Notes: a model not told the origin generated them from the letters alone. A DNA stretch of 64,000 nucleotides from Allostella vacuolata (GCA_006739055.1 AP019702.1:5419388-5483387); one strand, 5' to 3'; positions 18,706 through 28,299 are shown, numbered from the stretch's first letter. Program-made: numbers and translations.

Positions 18706-21700
18706 ATGTGGTGGTTGCGACGGATATTCGGCGCCTCGGCGGCCCTGGTGGTGCTGGCCATGGTCCTGGTCGGCGGCGTGTTCGGCATGGCACAGTCCCA
18801 GATCGGCCGCGACTGGATCGCCCGGACCCTGGCCGGCGCCGCATCGCAGCCGGGCAGCGTCGTCACCATCGGCGGCATCGACGGCCTGGTCCCCTTCGAC
18901 ATGGAGATCCGCGACCTCTGGGTCAGCGACGACGCCGGGCCCTGGCTCGCCATCGACCGCATGCAGATCGACTGGCTGGCGTCCGACATCCTGTCCCGCC
19001 GGCTGCGCCTGGGCCTGATGGAGGCCGACCGGGTCCGCCTCGACCGCCTGCCGGCGAGCCAGCCGGTCACGGAGCCGGCGGGGCCGGCCGGTCCCCCCGG
19101 CCTGCCGCAGCTGCCGGTCGCGCTCTCGCTCGACCGGCTGGAGATCGGCCGGCTGGAGATCGGGCCGGCCGTCGCCGGCGAACCCGTCGCGCTGTCGGTC
19201 AAGGGGGCCGCATCGCTCGAATCGAACCGGGCAGAGGCCACGCTGTCGGTCGCGCGGATCGACGGCGAGCAGGGTTCGGTCGACCTTCGCCTCATCTTCG
19301 CGCCGGACGAGAACCGGCTGGAAGCGAAGCTCGCGGCGAGCGAGCCGTCCGGGCGCCTCAGCGACCGGATCCTCGGCCGGAGTGACGCCCGGCCGTTACG
19401 GCTGACGCTGGACGGCGCCGGCCCGCTTGACCAGTGGGCCGGTCGTCTGGTCGGCACCGCCGGCGACGGCGTCGGGCTCGACATCGGGCTGACCGTGGCC
19501 GGGCTCGATCCGTACCGGCTGCGCGCAGAGGGCGTCGTCCGCATGGCACCGCTGCTGCCGCCGGAATGGCAATCGCTGGCCGCCGACGGCGTGCGCCTGT
19601 CGGCGGACGTCGCGGCCGAGGACGGCGCCACCGTCATCCGGTCGCTGCACGCGGCCATGGGCGACCTTGCCCTCTCGGCCCGCGGCCACGTCGGCGCGGA
19701 TGGCGCGCTCGCCGCCCGGGTCGATGCGACCGTCATCGACCTGGCGCCGATCGGCGCCGCAGCCGGCCAGGCGGTCGGCGGTGCCATCACCCTGGCAGCC
19801 GAGATCGCCGGCACGACCGGCTCGCCGACCGTGGTGCTGTCCGTCGACGCGGCCGACGCCGGCGCCGCCAACGCGGCGGCGGAGTTCCTGTCGCTGCGCG
19901 CCAACGTCCGTCCCGATGGCGACCGCTTCGCCGTGGCCGCGGAAGGCCGGATCGCCGGTGCGACGCTCGACGGCGCACCGGCCCCGATCGCCACCGCCGG
20001 CTGGAGCTTCGCCGGGACCGTCGCCCGCGACGGTCGCACCAGCATCGACCGCGCATCGGTAGCCACCGACGACGGGACCCTGACCGCAGCCGGCACCGTC
20101 GACCCGGCCGGCCCGGTCGACCTGCGCCTGTCCGGCACCGTCGCCGCCGGCCCGCTGCAGCGCCTGGGCGCACCGATCCACGGTCCGGTCACACTGGCTG
20201 GCCAGGTTCGCGGGAACCTGGCCGCCGCCACGGTGGGCGGCGAGCTGACGGCGGAAATGGCCGACCCCCAGGGCGAGGCCGCCCTGGTCGCCCTGCTGGG
20301 GGACCGCCTGCGCCTGTCGGTGACGGCGAGCCGGGCCGCGGATGGGACGGTGGAGGCGAGCACCCTTCAGATCCAGGGCAGCCACGTGCGGCTCGACGGG
20401 CAGGGCAGCCTGGCGGCGGATGGCAACGTGACCGCGACCGCGACCCTTGCCCTGCCGCAGCTCGACGTGCTCTCCCGCCCGCTGGGCAACCCGCTGGGTG
20501 GCTCGCTCGCCATCCAGGCCGAGGCGACCGGCCCCCTGGCGCAGCCCACCGCCACCATCCGGCTGACCTCGCCCGAGCTCCTCGCTGGCGGCCGGCGCTG
20601 GCGCCGGCTGGCAGTCTCGGCCGACGGCGGGCGCGACGGCGAAGGCATCGCGGGCCGGGTGGAAGGCAGCCTCGAGATGGAAGGCGTGCCGGTCACGCTT
20701 GCAGCCCGGATCGCCCATGACGGCGCCCGGCGCATCGCGGTCGACGACCTGCTGGTGACCGCCGCGGGCCAGCGCGTCTCCGGCAGCGCGGTGCTGCTCG
20801 ACGGTCAGCCGGCAACCGCGACGGCCAGGGTGGAGGCGCCCGACCTGGGTCGGCTCTCGCCGCTGCTCGGGGTCGCCGCAACCGGCGCGCTGTCGCTGAA
20901 CGCCCGGCTGGAGCAGGCGGGCCGGACGACCCGGCTGACCGCGGAGGGATCGGCCCGCAACCTGGGCGTCGCCGGGAACCGGGTCCGCACGGCCAGCCTG
21001 AAGGCGGCGGTGGACGATCCGATGGGCAACCCCAGGGGCTCGCTCTCGGTGCAGGCGCGCGGCATCTCGGCGGGCGGCCAGGTGATCGACGTCGCCAGCC
21101 TGGAAGCCGATGGCGACCTCACCCGCCAGATCCGCGCCAGCCTGACGGCGCGGGCGGCACGGCCAAAGCCGGTCGCGGTCGACCTGGCCGCAACCATCGC
21201 CCGCGAGGGCCGCGCGATCGCGGCGACGATCGCGCGCGGCAAGGCCACCATCGACCGGCAGGACATCACCATTGCAGCGCCCCTGCGGCTCAGGCTCGAC
21301 CAGGGAGCGGTGCAGGTCGAGGGGATCGACATCCGCCTGGATCAGGGACGGGTCACCGGCAATGCCCACTATGCCCCCGACGGCATGACCGGGGATCTGG
21401 CCGTGCAGCAGCTTTCCATCGGCGCCCTTGGCCGGCTGGCGGACACGCCCGGCATGCAGGGGCAGATCGACGGCCGGGTGCGGATCGACACGCAGAGCCG
21501 GCAGCCGTCGGGAACCGTGGAGCTGCGCGCCACGGGCATCCGCTGGCGCGGCACCCCGCGCAACCTGCCGCCGCTGGCCATCACCGCCGACGGCCGCTGG
21601 CAGGACGGCCGGGCCACCCTGTCGGCTGCCCTGCGCGACGTGCCCGACGCGACCCTGGCGGTCGAAGCGTCGGTGCCACTGGTCCTCGCGGCACGGCCGT

Positions 21701-22998
21701 TCGGCTTCTCGGTGCCGCCGGACGGCACGATCTCCGGCCGGGCGGACGGCAATGCCGACCTCGCCCGGATCCGCACCTACCTGCCGACCGAGACGCTGAC
21801 CATGACCGGCCGCCTCGAGGCCGCCCTGACGCTGGATGGCACCGTGGCGGCGCCGCGCCCCGGCGGCCGCGCCAGCCTGTCGGGAGCCCGCATCGAGGAC
21901 GGCACCAGCGGGGTGGTGCTGGCCGACCTGCGCGCGGCCATCGTCGGCGACGGCACCCGCTTCCGGCTGGAAAGCCTGGCCGCCACCGACGGAGCGGGCG
22001 GGCGGATCGACGGCAACGGCGTGGCCGAGCGCGGCGCGGCGGGCTGGGGTGGCTCCGCCACCATCGCCGTCGAGCGCTTCCGGGTGCTGGCGAACGATCT
22101 GGGCCGGGCGACCGCCACCGGCCGGATCGAGGCCCGCAGCGGAGCCGATGGCGCGCGCGTGTCCGGCACCGTCCGGGTCGACCAGGGCGACATCGCCCTG
22201 CCCCAATCCTCCCCGTCGGCGCTCACCCCCCTGGCGGTGGTGGAGGTCAACAAGGCGGGCGCGGAACCCGACAGGCCGGCCGCCCCGGCTGCCTCGCCGC
22301 TCGTCGTCGCGCTTGCCGTCGACGTGTCGATCCCGGGAAGGCTCTTCGTCCGCGGCCGCGGGCTCGATTCGGAGTGGCGCGGGGACCTGAAGATCGGCGG
22401 CACTCTGGACGCGCCGCAGGTCACCGGGTCGATCCAGACGGTCCGCGGCCGCTTCGACGTGCTCGGCCGGCGCTTCACCGTGGAACGCGGAGTCATCACC
22501 TTCGACGGCAACCCGACCGACGCACGCCTGGACCTGCTGGCATCCGCCGTCTCCAACCAGCTGCGCGCGACGGTGACGGTTGCCGGCAGCGCCACCCAGC
22601 CGACCCTGACGCTGGGGTCCGACCCGCCCCTGCCCCAGGACGAGGTGCTGGCGCAGGTGCTGTTCGGACGCAGCACCAGCCAGATCACCCCGGGACAGGC
22701 GGTTCAGCTGGCCCAGGCCGCGGCCGAGCTGGCCGGGATCGGCAGCGGGTCCGGCATCGTCGACAAGGTCCGCCAGTCGCTGGGGCTGGATGCGCTCGAT
22801 ATCGGCGGCGACACCGGCACGTCGGTGACGCTCGGCCGCTACGTCACCGACGACGTCTTCGTGAAGGTCAATCCCAACCCGGGCGACGGCGGGTCGGTGG
22901 TCGGGGTCGAGATCCAGGTCATTCCCAATGTCACCGTCGATGCCGGAGTGGGCGGCGACGGCACCAGCATCGGGCTCAAATACCGCTTCGACTATTGA
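18706..22998 (+). CDS. tamB: Translocation/assembly module TamB
   Basis: A 1430-aa AsmA-like bridge protein. An N-terminal anchor (about residues 1-28, MWWLRRIFGASAALVVLAM at its start) is followed by a very long beta-helical periplasmic region of repeated short strands. The C-terminal DUF490/TamB domain has recognisable blocks such as GRFDVLGRRFTVERGVITF, PPLPQDEVLAQVLFGRS and the final VDAGVGGDGTSIGLKYRFDY. TamB works with TamA in outer-membrane protein insertion and, by recent views of AsmA-like proteins, in lipid transfer. It starts 17 bases after tamA. Confidence 0.95.
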   Translation: MWWLRRIFGASAALVVLAMVLVGGVFGMAQSQIGRDWIARTLAGAASQPGSVVTIGGIDGLVPFDMEIRDLWVSDDAGPWLAIDRMQIDWLASDILSRRLRLGLMEADRVRLDRLPASQPVTEPAGPAGPPGLPQLPVALSLDRLEIGRLEIGPAVAGEPVALSVKGAASLESNRAEATLSVARIDGEQGSVDLRLIFAPDENRLEAKLAASEPSGRLSDRILGRSDARPLRLTLDGAGPLDQWAGRLVGTAGDGVGLDIGLTVAGLDPYRLRAEGVVRMAPLLPPEWQSLAADGVRLSADVAAEDGATVIRSLHAAMGDLALSARGHVGADGALAARVDATVIDLAPIGAAAGQAVGGAITLAAEIAGTTGSPTVVLSVDAADAGAANAAAEFLSLRANVRPDGDRFAVAAEGRIAGATLDGAPAPIATAGWSFAGTVARDGRTSIDRASVATDDGTLTAAGTVDPAGPVDLRLSGTVAAGPLQRLGAPIHGPVTLAGQVRGNLAAATVGGELTAEMADPQGEAALVALLGDRLRLSVTASRAADGTVEASTLQIQGSHVRLDGQGSLAADGNVTATATLALPQLDVLSRPLGNPLGGSLAIQAEATGPLAQPTATIRLTSPELLAGGRRWRRLAVSADGGRDGEGIAGRVEGSLEMEGVPVTLAARIAHDGARRIAVDDLLVTAAGQRVSGSAVLLDGQPATATARVEAPDLGRLSPLLGVAATGALSLNARLEQAGRTTRLTAEGSARNLGVAGNRVRTASLKAAVDDPMGNPRGSLSVQARGISAGGQVIDVASLEADGDLTRQIRASLTARAARPKPVAVDLAATIAREGRAIAATIARGKATIDRQDITIAAPLRLRLDQGAVQVEGIDIRLDQGRVTGNAHYAPDGMTGDLAVQQLSIGALGRLADTPGMQGQIDGRVRIDTQSRQPSGTVELRATGIRWRGTPRNLPPLAITADGRWQDGRATLSAALRDVPDATLAVEASVPLVLAARPFGFSVPPDGTISGRADGNADLARIRTYLPTETLTMTGRLEAALTLDGTVAAPRPGGRASLSGARIEDGTSGVVLADLRAAIVGDGTRFRLESLAATDGAGGRIDGNGVAERGAAGWGGSATIAVERFRVLANDLGRATATGRIEARSGADGARVSGTVRVDQGDIALPQSSPSALTPLAVVEVNKAGAEPDRPAAPAASPLVVALAVDVSIPGRLFVRGRGLDSEWRGDLKIGGTLDAPQVTGSIQTVRGRFDVLGRRFTVERGVITFDGNPTDARLDLLASAVSNQLRATVTVAGSATQPTLTLGSDPPLPQDEVLAQVLFGRSTSQITPGQAVQLAQAAAELAGIGSGSGIVDKVRQSLGLDALDIGGDTGTSVTLGRYVTDDVFVKVNPNPGDGGSVVGVEIQVIPNVTVDAGVGGDGTSIGLKYRFDY

Positions 22999-23088
22999 TC
23001 GCGATCACGAGCGCGTGACCGGGCGGGGCCTCCTGCGGTCCTGGAAGCCCATGTATCCTGCGCCCCTCGAACAGGGAGGAGAGCATCC

Positions 23089-23970
23089 ATGCCCGATGAT
23101 TTTGCCCAGGACGCCAAGAGCCTGGTGGCGCGGGTCGACCTCAGCCGGCGCGGCTTCGTCGTCGCCGGCACGCTTGCGACGGGCTTCGCGCTCGCCGCCC
23201 GGCCGGTCGTGGCCCAGAGCGTGATTACCACCGACACGACCGGCCTGACCGCAGGCGAGGTGCAGATCCCGGTCGCCGGCGGGCAGATCCCGGCCTACCA
23301 CGCGATGCCCGCGACCGGGGGTGCCTTTCCCACCGTCGTCGTCATTCAGGAGATCTTCGGCGTCCACGAGCACATCAAGGATGTCTGCCGCCGCTTCGCC
23401 AAGCTCGGCTACCTGGCCGTTGCGCCCGAGATGTATGCCCGCCAGGGGGACGTGTCGAAGCTGACCGACATCCCGACCATCTTCAAGGAAGTGGTCTCGA
23501 AGGTGCCGGACGCGCAGGTGATGAGCGACATCGATGCGGCCGTCGCCTGGGCCCAGGGCACCGGCAAGGCCAACACCGACAAGCTCGGCATCACCGGCTT
23601 CTGCTGGGGCGGCCGGGTGGTGTGGCTCTACGCCGCCCATCAGCCGAAGCTGAAGGCGGGCGTCGCCTGGTACGGGCGGCTGGTCGGCCAGGCGAGCGAG
23701 CTGACCCCGAAGCATCCGATCGATGTCGTCGCGGACCTCAAGGCCCCGGTTCTCGGTCTCTATGGCGGTGCCGACAGCGGCATTCCCAACGACACGGTCG
23801 AGAAGATGCAGGCGGCGCTCAAGGCCGCTGGCAAGCCGTCGGAGATCGTGCTCTACCCGGACACCCCGCATGCCTTCCACGCGGACTACCGGCCGAGCTT
23901 CCGCAAGACCCAGGCGGAGGATGGCTGGGCCCGCCTGCAGGCATGGTTCAAGAAGAACGGAGTGGCCTGA
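23089..23970 (+). CDS. Dienelactone hydrolase family protein, putative Tat substrate
   Basis: A 293-aa alpha/beta hydrolase. The nucleophile elbow GFCWGG has Cys, as in carboxymethylenebutenolidases. The acid lies in YGGADSGIP and the His in [10 protein letters not shown]. The N-terminus has a twin-arginine-like signal, [19 protein letters not shown] at about residues 18-36, so the enzyme may be exported. Start ATG 23089 has an excellent GGGAGGAGAG site. The NIPSNAP gene starts three bases after its stop. The natural substrate is unknown; the name reflects fold, not proof of dienelactone hydrolysis. Confidence 0.88.
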   Translation: MPDDFAQDAKSLVARVDLSRRGFVVAGTLATGFALAARPVVAQSVITTDTTGLTAGEVQIPVAGGQIPAYHAMPATGGAFPTVVVIQEIFGVHEHIKDVCRRFAKLGYLAVAPEMYARQGDVSKLTDIPTIFKEVVSKVPDAQVMSDIDAAVAWAQGTGKANTDKLGITGFCWGGRVVWLYAAHQPKLKAGVAWYGRLVGQASELTPKHPIDVVADLKAPVLGLYGGADSGIPNDTVEKMQAALKAAGKPSEIVLYPDTPHAFHADYRPSFRKTQAEDGWARLQAWFKKNGVA

Positions 23971-23973
23971 GCC

Positions 23974-24288
23974 ATGATCCTCGACGAGCGCACCTACACC
24001 CTGCATGTCGGCCGGCTGCCCGAATTCCTGGCGGCCTACGAAGCCGAGGGCTACCCGGTGCAGACCAAGCATCTCGGCAAGCCGTTCGGCTACTTCGTCA
24101 CCGAGGTCGGGACGATCAACCAGATCGTCCACATGTGGGCCTATGAGAGCATGGCCGACCGCGAGCAGCGGCGCGCCGCCATGCAGGCCGACCCGGCCTG
24201 GCAGGCCTGGGTCAAGAAGGCGGCCCCCTTCTTCTCGCACCAGGAGAACCGCATCCTGAAGAACGTCCCGTTCTTCCCGGGACGCTGA
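23974..24288 (+). CDS. NIPSNAP family protein
   Basis: A 104-aa protein that is one full NIPSNAP domain, a ferredoxin-like dimeric alpha/beta-barrel fold. Typical blocks are ILDERTYTLHVGRLPEFLAAYE at the N-terminus (a little over one motif), LGYFVTEVGTINQIVHMWAY in shortened similar form, and the terminal AP FFSHQENRIL region. Bacterial members have no assigned reaction. The gene is three bases downstream of the dienelactone hydrolase gene, so the two are likely one transcript. A strong hairpin ends the unit. Confidence 0.88.
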   Translation: MILDERTYTLHVGRLPEFLAAYEAEGYPVQTKHLGKPFGYFVTEVGTINQIVHMWAYESMADREQRRAAMQADPAWQAWVKKAAPFFSHQENRILKNVPFFPGR

Positions 24289-24299
24289 GACGATTGGCA

Positions 24300-24325
24300 C
24301 TCTGGCGGCCCCCTGGCCGCCAGAG
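24300..24325. terminator. Bidirectional terminator-like hairpin
   Basis: A perfect 11-bp stem, CTCTGGCGGCC and its complement, closed by CCCT. It lies between the convergent NIPSNAP and vapC genes, 11 and 2 bases from their stop codons. There is no T-run on either strand. Confidence 0.6.
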
Positions 24326-24327
24326 CG

Positions 24328-24765
24328 TCAGTCCGATCCAACCGGTGTGACCCGTATCCCGTTTGCAATAGCAAGCTTCGCCAGGTCGCGATCCGCCGTC
24401 ACGATCGGTACGGACGACCGTTCGGCCAGCGCCAGGTAGAGGCAATCTGCAACGGGATGGCGATGATACAGCGAAAGCTGTAGCGCGCGCTCGATCAGCA
24501 GTTCGTCGTCGGCGAGCGTGATGGCTCCACTGCCAATGATGGCGATCAGCGTGGCCAAGCCGTCGAGGGCAGAGGCGGCCGAAATATCCGCGGCCACCGC
24601 CTTACGCCTCAAGGCAGAGCTGACCTCGGTCACCAGCAGGCGTGGCGCAACCCACGGTCCCCCCTCTGCCAGGAGGGCGAGTGCGGCTTCACTCCCCCGC
24701 TCCCGCGCGATCCACCTTACAGCGACGGACGCATCCAGGACACCGATGGAGCTATAGGCCACCAT
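24328..24765 (-). CDS. vapC: PIN-domain ribonuclease toxin, VapC family
   Basis: A 145-aa PIN-domain toxin. The four acidic residues that bind Mg2+ are visible: Asp11 (VLDASV), Glu47 (VTEVSS), Asp107 (HPVADCLY) and Asp125 (VTADRD). VapC toxins cleave tRNA or rRNA when the antitoxin is degraded; the target here is unknown. ATG 24765 is chosen because the 38 codons upstream are antisense-like sequence overlapping the antitoxin gene. It starts eight bases after the antitoxin stop codon, as expected for a coupled toxin-antitoxin operon. Confidence 0.88.
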   Translation of the reverse strand: MVAYSSIGVLDASVAVRWIARERGSEAALALLAEGGPWVAPRLLVTEVSSALRRKAVAADISAASALDGLATLIAIIGSGAITLADDELLIERALQLSLYHRHPVADCLYLALAERSSVPIVTADRDLAKLAIANGIRVTPVGSD

Positions 24766-24772
24766 ATGGCCG

Positions 24773-25012
24773 CTAACCCATCGCCTCGCGCTCTTCGCGG
24801 ATGATGCGCACGCTGTCGTTCTCTGGAGCACCCGGCTTCTGTAGCGCAAGAATGGCCCGGCAGCGGTCGACCAGCGCATCGCGGCGAACCGCCACCGAGG
24901 CCGTCAGGATTTCGCGCACTTCCTGCTCCAGCGATACCCCATGGCTCCTTGCCCGCGCGCGCAGGGAATCTGCGATCGCATCGTCCAAGTTGCGGACCTT
25001 GATCTCGGCCAT
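24773..25012 (-). CDS. vapB: FitA/VapB-type ribbon-helix-helix antitoxin
   Basis: A 79-aa antitoxin. Its N-terminus, MAEIKVRNLDDAIADSLRAR, is a FitA-like ribbon-helix-helix DNA-binding strand and helix. The SLEQEVREIL block completes the domain, and the C-terminal tail would wrap the VapC active site. ATG 25012 is preceded by AAAGGAG with six-base spacing and is clearly the start. It is followed by vapC after seven bases. A 28-bp perfect palindrome overlaps its predicted promoter, the expected operator for autorepression by the VapBC complex. Confidence 0.9.
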   Translation of the reverse strand: MAEIKVRNLDDAIADSLRARARSHGVSLEQEVREILTASVAVRRDALVDRCRAILALQKPGAPENDSVRIIREEREAMG

Positions 25013-25040
25013 GGCCAACTCCTTTGGCATGCTCATGCAG

Positions 25041-25069
25041 AGCATAGCGTTGCCCCCATATGGGGGCAA
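25041..25069 (-). promoter_or_regulatory. vapBC promoter
   Basis: On the minus strand: TTGCCC (25069-25064), 17-base spacer, TATGCT (25046-25041). The transcript would begin about 20-25 bases upstream of vapB. The -35 box and nearly the whole spacer lie inside the palindrome at 25046-25073. A second inverted repeat, ATGCTC/GAGCAT with a five-base loop (25029-25045), lies just downstream of it. Confidence 0.6.
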
Positions 25070-25073
25070 CGCT
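25046..25073. promoter_or_regulatory. 28-bp perfect palindrome, probable VapBC operator
   Basis: Two 14-base arms (AGCGTTGCCCCCAT and its exact complement) meet with no loop at 25059/25060. It covers the -35 region and spacer of the vapBC promoter, so bound repressor would block RNA polymerase. It also lies 29 bases after the argG stop and could serve as a terminator-like structure for that gene. Confidence 0.7.
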
Positions 25074-25101
25074 GCCGAATGTCAGGTCCGACCGTACGCG
25101 A

Positions 25102-26337
25102 TCAGCCCCGCACCTGGCCCACATGGGCGAGCGCCTTGGCGTGGACGGCCAGCACGCGCAGGAAGCCCTCGGAGTCCTTGTGGTCGAACGAGCCCTCGGC
25201 CTCCATCGAGCCGTCCATGGTGAAGAGGGAGTGGGGAACGGCCTCGCTCTTCACGTAGGAGATCGAGCCCTTGTAGACCTCGACCGAGATCGTGCCGGTC
25301 ATCAGCTGGCTGACCTGGGCCACCGCGGTGCGGATCATGTGCGAGCAGAGGTCGTTGTAGTAGCCCTGGTAGACCTGCTTGGCGAACAGGTCGGACAGGC
25401 TGTCGAACAGCTCGCGGCTGCGCCGGTCGAGCACGAGCTGCAGCAGGAAGCCGTAGCAGGTGCCCAGCAGCTCGATGCCCGGCTGTTCGTAGACGCCGCG
25501 CGACTTCACGCCGACGAAACGGTTCTCGACCATGTGCAGGCCGATGCCGATGCCGTGGCGGCCGCCGATGGCGTTGGCCTGCAGGAAGGCGCCCAGCGTG
25601 TCGACCGGCAGGCCGTTCACCTCGACCGGGCGGCCCTGCTCGAAGCGGACGGTGAAGATCTCGCCCTGGTCGGGGGCGTCCTTGGCCCAGACGCCCATTT
25701 CCGGCGTGACGCGATGGGCCGGCGTCTCCAGCGATTCGAGCTGGCCGCCCTCGTGGGTCAGGCCGAGCAGGTTGGCGTCGGTCGAATAGGGCTTGTCGCG
25801 CGAGGCCTTGATCGGCAGCCCGTGCTGCTCGCAATAGTCGATCATCTGCGCCCGGCCGCCGAAGCGGTTGAGGAACGCCTCATCCCGCCAGGGGGCATAG
25901 ACCTCGATCGAGGGCTCCAGCATGTTGGAGATGAGCTGGAAGCGCACCTGGTCGTTGCCGCGGCCGGTCGCGCCGTGGGCCAGGATGGTCAGCCCCTTCT
26001 TCTTGACCTCGGGCAGAATGCCGGCGGTGGTGGCCTGGCGGCCGAGGCCGGTCACGTTCCAGTAGCGGCTCTCGTAGCAGGACTGGGCCTGGATGCCCTC
26101 CAGGCCGAGGGCCGCGACGTGGCGCTGCAGGTCGACGCCCACGAAGTCGACCGCGCCGCAGGCGCGCATCCGCGTCTCGATGGCGCCGAAATCGGTTTCG
26201 TCCGGCTGGCCCAGGTCGGCGGTGAAGCAGACGACGCCGACATCGTTCTCCTTCAGCCAGTGGGCCACCGTGCAGGTATCGAGCCCGCCCGAGGCGAGCA
26301 GGCCGATCGTCTTGCCCTTGAGGTCGGCAACGTTCAT
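25102..26337 (-). CDS. argG: Argininosuccinate synthase
   Basis: A 411-aa enzyme that joins citrulline and aspartate with ATP in arginine synthesis. The P-loop-type pyrophosphatase motif LLASGGLDTC is near the N-terminus and GATGRGNDQVRF is in the core. Blocks such as YSTDANLLGLTHE, FTVRFEQGRPVEVNG and IGGRHGIGIGLHMVENR resemble the E. coli-type enzyme rather than the shorter type common in alphaproteobacteria. ATG 26337 (MNVADLKGKTIG) is the natural start; the frame is open further upstream but carries no homology. vapBC lies downstream on the same strand. Confidence 0.9.
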   Translation of the reverse strand: MNVADLKGKTIGLLASGGLDTCTVAHWLKENDVGVVCFTADLGQPDETDFGAIETRMRACGAVDFVGVDLQRHVAALGLEGIQAQSCYESRYWNVTGLGRQATTAGILPEVKKKGLTILAHGATGRGNDQVRFQLISNMLEPSIEVYAPWRDEAFLNRFGGRAQMIDYCEQHGLPIKASRDKPYSTDANLLGLTHEGGQLESLETPAHRVTPEMGVWAKDAPDQGEIFTVRFEQGRPVEVNGLPVDTLGAFLQANAIGGRHGIGIGLHMVENRFVGVKSRGVYEQPGIELLGTCYGFLLQLVLDRRSRELFDSLSDLFAKQVYQGYYNDLCSHMIRTAVAQVSQLMTGTISVEVYKGSISYVKSEAVPHSLFTMDGSMEAEGSFDHKDSEGFLRVLAVHAKALAHVGQVRG

Positions 26338-26434
26338 GACAGACTCCAGATATCGGATGGGATCGCCGGACGAAATGGACGTTCCCCGCATGCGATTTCG
26401 CCGACTCTCGCCCCGGGCGAGTTCGACGGGCGCC

Positions 26435-26462
26435 ATACTAGCCATGCCGACCCGGCCCGCAA
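26435..26462 (-). promoter_or_regulatory. Candidate argG promoter
   Basis: Minus strand TTGCGG (26462-26457), 16-base spacer, TAGTAT (26440-26435). It would give a leader of about 95 bases before argG that contains a short GC hairpin (CTCGCC/GGCGAG near 26406-26421). Confidence 0.35.
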
Positions 26463-26501
26463 GGACGCGGATGTCACGGGACAATCGGCGGCAGCGGAGA
26501 A

Positions 26502-27125
26502 TCAGCGTGGGGCCGTCCGGCAGCGGCGATGGCCGCCCTGGAGATCCCGTCTCGCGGTCGGGTGGTAGCGAACCAGGATCCGTGGCCGGGTCGGCATGCC
26601 GCGATACTCTTCCCGCGGGACGTAGAAGGGCCGCTCGATCTCCCGGGACGGGTTCACCCGCAAGGCATCCGCCGAATAGCCGAAGAGCTGGGCATGGACG
26701 GTCGTGACCGGTCCATCCCAGACCAGCGACCCGCCGCGTGGATCGCCGGCGTCGAAGCATTGCCGGGTGGGCGGTCCGAGCTGCCCGACCAGGCCGTTCA
26801 CCACGTCGGCGAAGAGCTGCCCGTCGACGACGCCCGTCCGGCGTTCCACCAGCACCTGTTGCAGGCGTCCGTCAAGGCCGAGCACGAACGACGCGACGAA
26901 CGGCCGGCCGCCCAGCCGGATGTCGGCAAGCGCCGCCTCGACGCGCGCCTCGTGATAGCGGATCGGCCGCTCCGGCCGGCGCAGCCGCCGGCCGTAGATG
27001 CGGTCTATATCCGACTGGGTCATGCCCCAGCGGACCTTGTCCCAGCCGGACAGCGCTTCGTCGGCCCGCATGGCGGGCGACCATGCAAGCGCCAGGAGAA
27101 GGATGATCGTGCGAAGGCGGCTCAC
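26502..27125 (-). CDS. Exported protein of unknown function (207 aa)
   Basis: I do not recognise a named family. The GTG start at 27125 overlaps the rlmN stop as GTGA, a standard coupled junction. The first 22 residues form a signal peptide ([21 protein letters not shown]). The mature protein begins with [19 protein letters not shown], which looks like the short repeat-type domains found in small exported lipid- or wall-linked proteins, and one Cys (TRQCFDAGD) is present. It ends about 40 bases before the argG promoter candidate. Function cannot be given. Confidence 0.75.
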   Translation of the reverse strand: MSRLRTIILLLALAWSPAMRADEALSGWDKVRWGMTQSDIDRIYGRRLRRPERPIRYHEARVEAALADIRLGGRPFVASFVLGLDGRLQQVLVERRTGVVDGQLFADVVNGLVGQLGPPTRQCFDAGDPRGGSLVWDGPVTTVHAQLFGYSADALRVNPSREIERPFYVPREEYRGMPTRPRILVRYHPTARRDLQGGHRRCRTAPR

Positions 27126-28282
27126 GCCGCCGCGACGGCCTCGTCGGAGGCGCTGCGGCCCTCGTCGGCCCTGCGGCGGCGCACGCTGTCCGACTTCAGC
27201 TGGCCGCAGGCGGCCAGGATGTCGCGGCCGCGCGGGGCCCGCACCGGCGAGGCGTAGCCGGCCGCGTTGACGATGTCGCTGAAGATCCGGATGACGTTGT
27301 TCGACGAACATTCGAACGGCGAATTGGGCCAGGGGTTGAAGGGGATCAGGTTGACCTTGGCCGGAATCCCCTCCAGCAGGCGCACCAGGGCCCGGGCATC
27401 GGCCGGGCTGTCGTTGATGCCCTTCAGCATCACGTACTCGAAGGTGATGCGCCGGGCGTTGGACAGGCCGGGGTAGCCGCGGCAGGCCTCCATCAGCTGG
27501 GCGATCGGGTACTTCTTGTTGAGCGGCACCAGCTGGTCGCGCAGCTCGTCGGTGACGGCGTGGAGCGAGATGGCAAGCTGGACCCCGAGCTCGTCGCCGC
27601 AACGCTTGATCATCGGGACCACGCCGGCGGTCGACAGGGTGATCTTGCGCCGCGACACCGACAGCCCCTCGCCGTCCATGGCGATGCGCATCGCCTTGGC
27701 GACATTGTCCCAGTTGTACAGCGGCTCGCCCATGCCCATCAGGACGATGTTGGTGAGCTGGCGGTCCTCCTTGGGCGACGGCCATTCGCCGAGCGCGTCG
27801 CGGGCCGCCATGACCTGGCCGACGATTTCCGCAGGCCCGAGGTTGCGGACCCAGGGCTGGGTCCCGGTGTGGCAGAACTTGCAGGCGAGCGTGCAGCCAA
27901 CCTGGGAGGAGACGCAGAGCGTCCCCCGATCCTCTTCCGGAATGTGCACCGTCTCGGCTTCCTGCCCGTCGATGAAGCGCAGGAGCCATTTCTGGGTGCC
28001 ATCGACCGACTTCTCGGCCCGCGCGACGATCGGCCGGCGCACCGCGAACCGCGCCGCGAGCCGCTCCCGCACGGGCTTCGCCAGGGTGGTCATCAGGGCG
28101 AAGTCGGCAACGCCGCGATGGTAGATCCAGTGCCACAGCTGGCGCGCGCGAAAAGGCTCCAGCCCCTCCTCGGCGAGCACCGCGGTCAGTTCGGCCCGGT
28201 CCAGGCCGATGAGGTTGAGACGCCCGTCGGCAATATCGACGGGCGGGGCAAAGATCTGTGGGACGGGCTTCATGTCGGTCAT
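27122..28282 (-). CDS. rlmN: 23S rRNA (adenine(2503)-C(2))-methyltransferase RlmN
   Basis: A 386-aa radical SAM enzyme that methylates C2 of A2503 in 23S rRNA and A37 of some tRNAs. The [4Fe-4S] motif CTLACKFC (CxxxCxxC) is intact, as are the MGMGEPLYN block, the [17 protein letters not shown] block and the late Cys in PFECSSNN used as the methyl-carrying residue. ATG 28282 matches the family start; the next in-frame ATG is three codons on. The stop overlaps the following exported-protein gene in GTGA. The cytochrome c gene ends 17 bases upstream. Confidence 0.95.
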   Translation of the reverse strand: MTDMKPVPQIFAPPVDIADGRLNLIGLDRAELTAVLAEEGLEPFRARQLWHWIYHRGVADFALMTTLAKPVRERLAARFAVRRPIVARAEKSVDGTQKWLLRFIDGQEAETVHIPEEDRGTLCVSSQVGCTLACKFCHTGTQPWVRNLGPAEIVGQVMAARDALGEWPSPKEDRQLTNIVLMGMGEPLYNWDNVAKAMRIAMDGEGLSVSRRKITLSTAGVVPMIKRCGDELGVQLAISLHAVTDELRDQLVPLNKKYPIAQLMEACRGYPGLSNARRITFEYVMLKGINDSPADARALVRLLEGIPAKVNLIPFNPWPNSPFECSSNNVIRIFSDIVNAAGYASPVRAPRGRDILAACGQLKSDSVRRRRADEGRSASDEAVAAA

Positions 28283-28299
28283 GGCGGCGGCACTATAGT

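Noticed and set aside
22996-23010. TGATCGCGATCA palindrome after tamB as an operator
   Set aside because: It overlaps the tamB stop and is only 12 bases, which is common by chance in GC-rich DNA; no promoter boxes align with it.
24328-25012. Toxin-antitoxin pair as a sign of a genomic island or prophage
   Set aside because: No integrase, attachment repeat, or change in codon use beyond the pair is visible; neighbours are core genes. XerD at 4.2 kb is the chromosomal recombinase.
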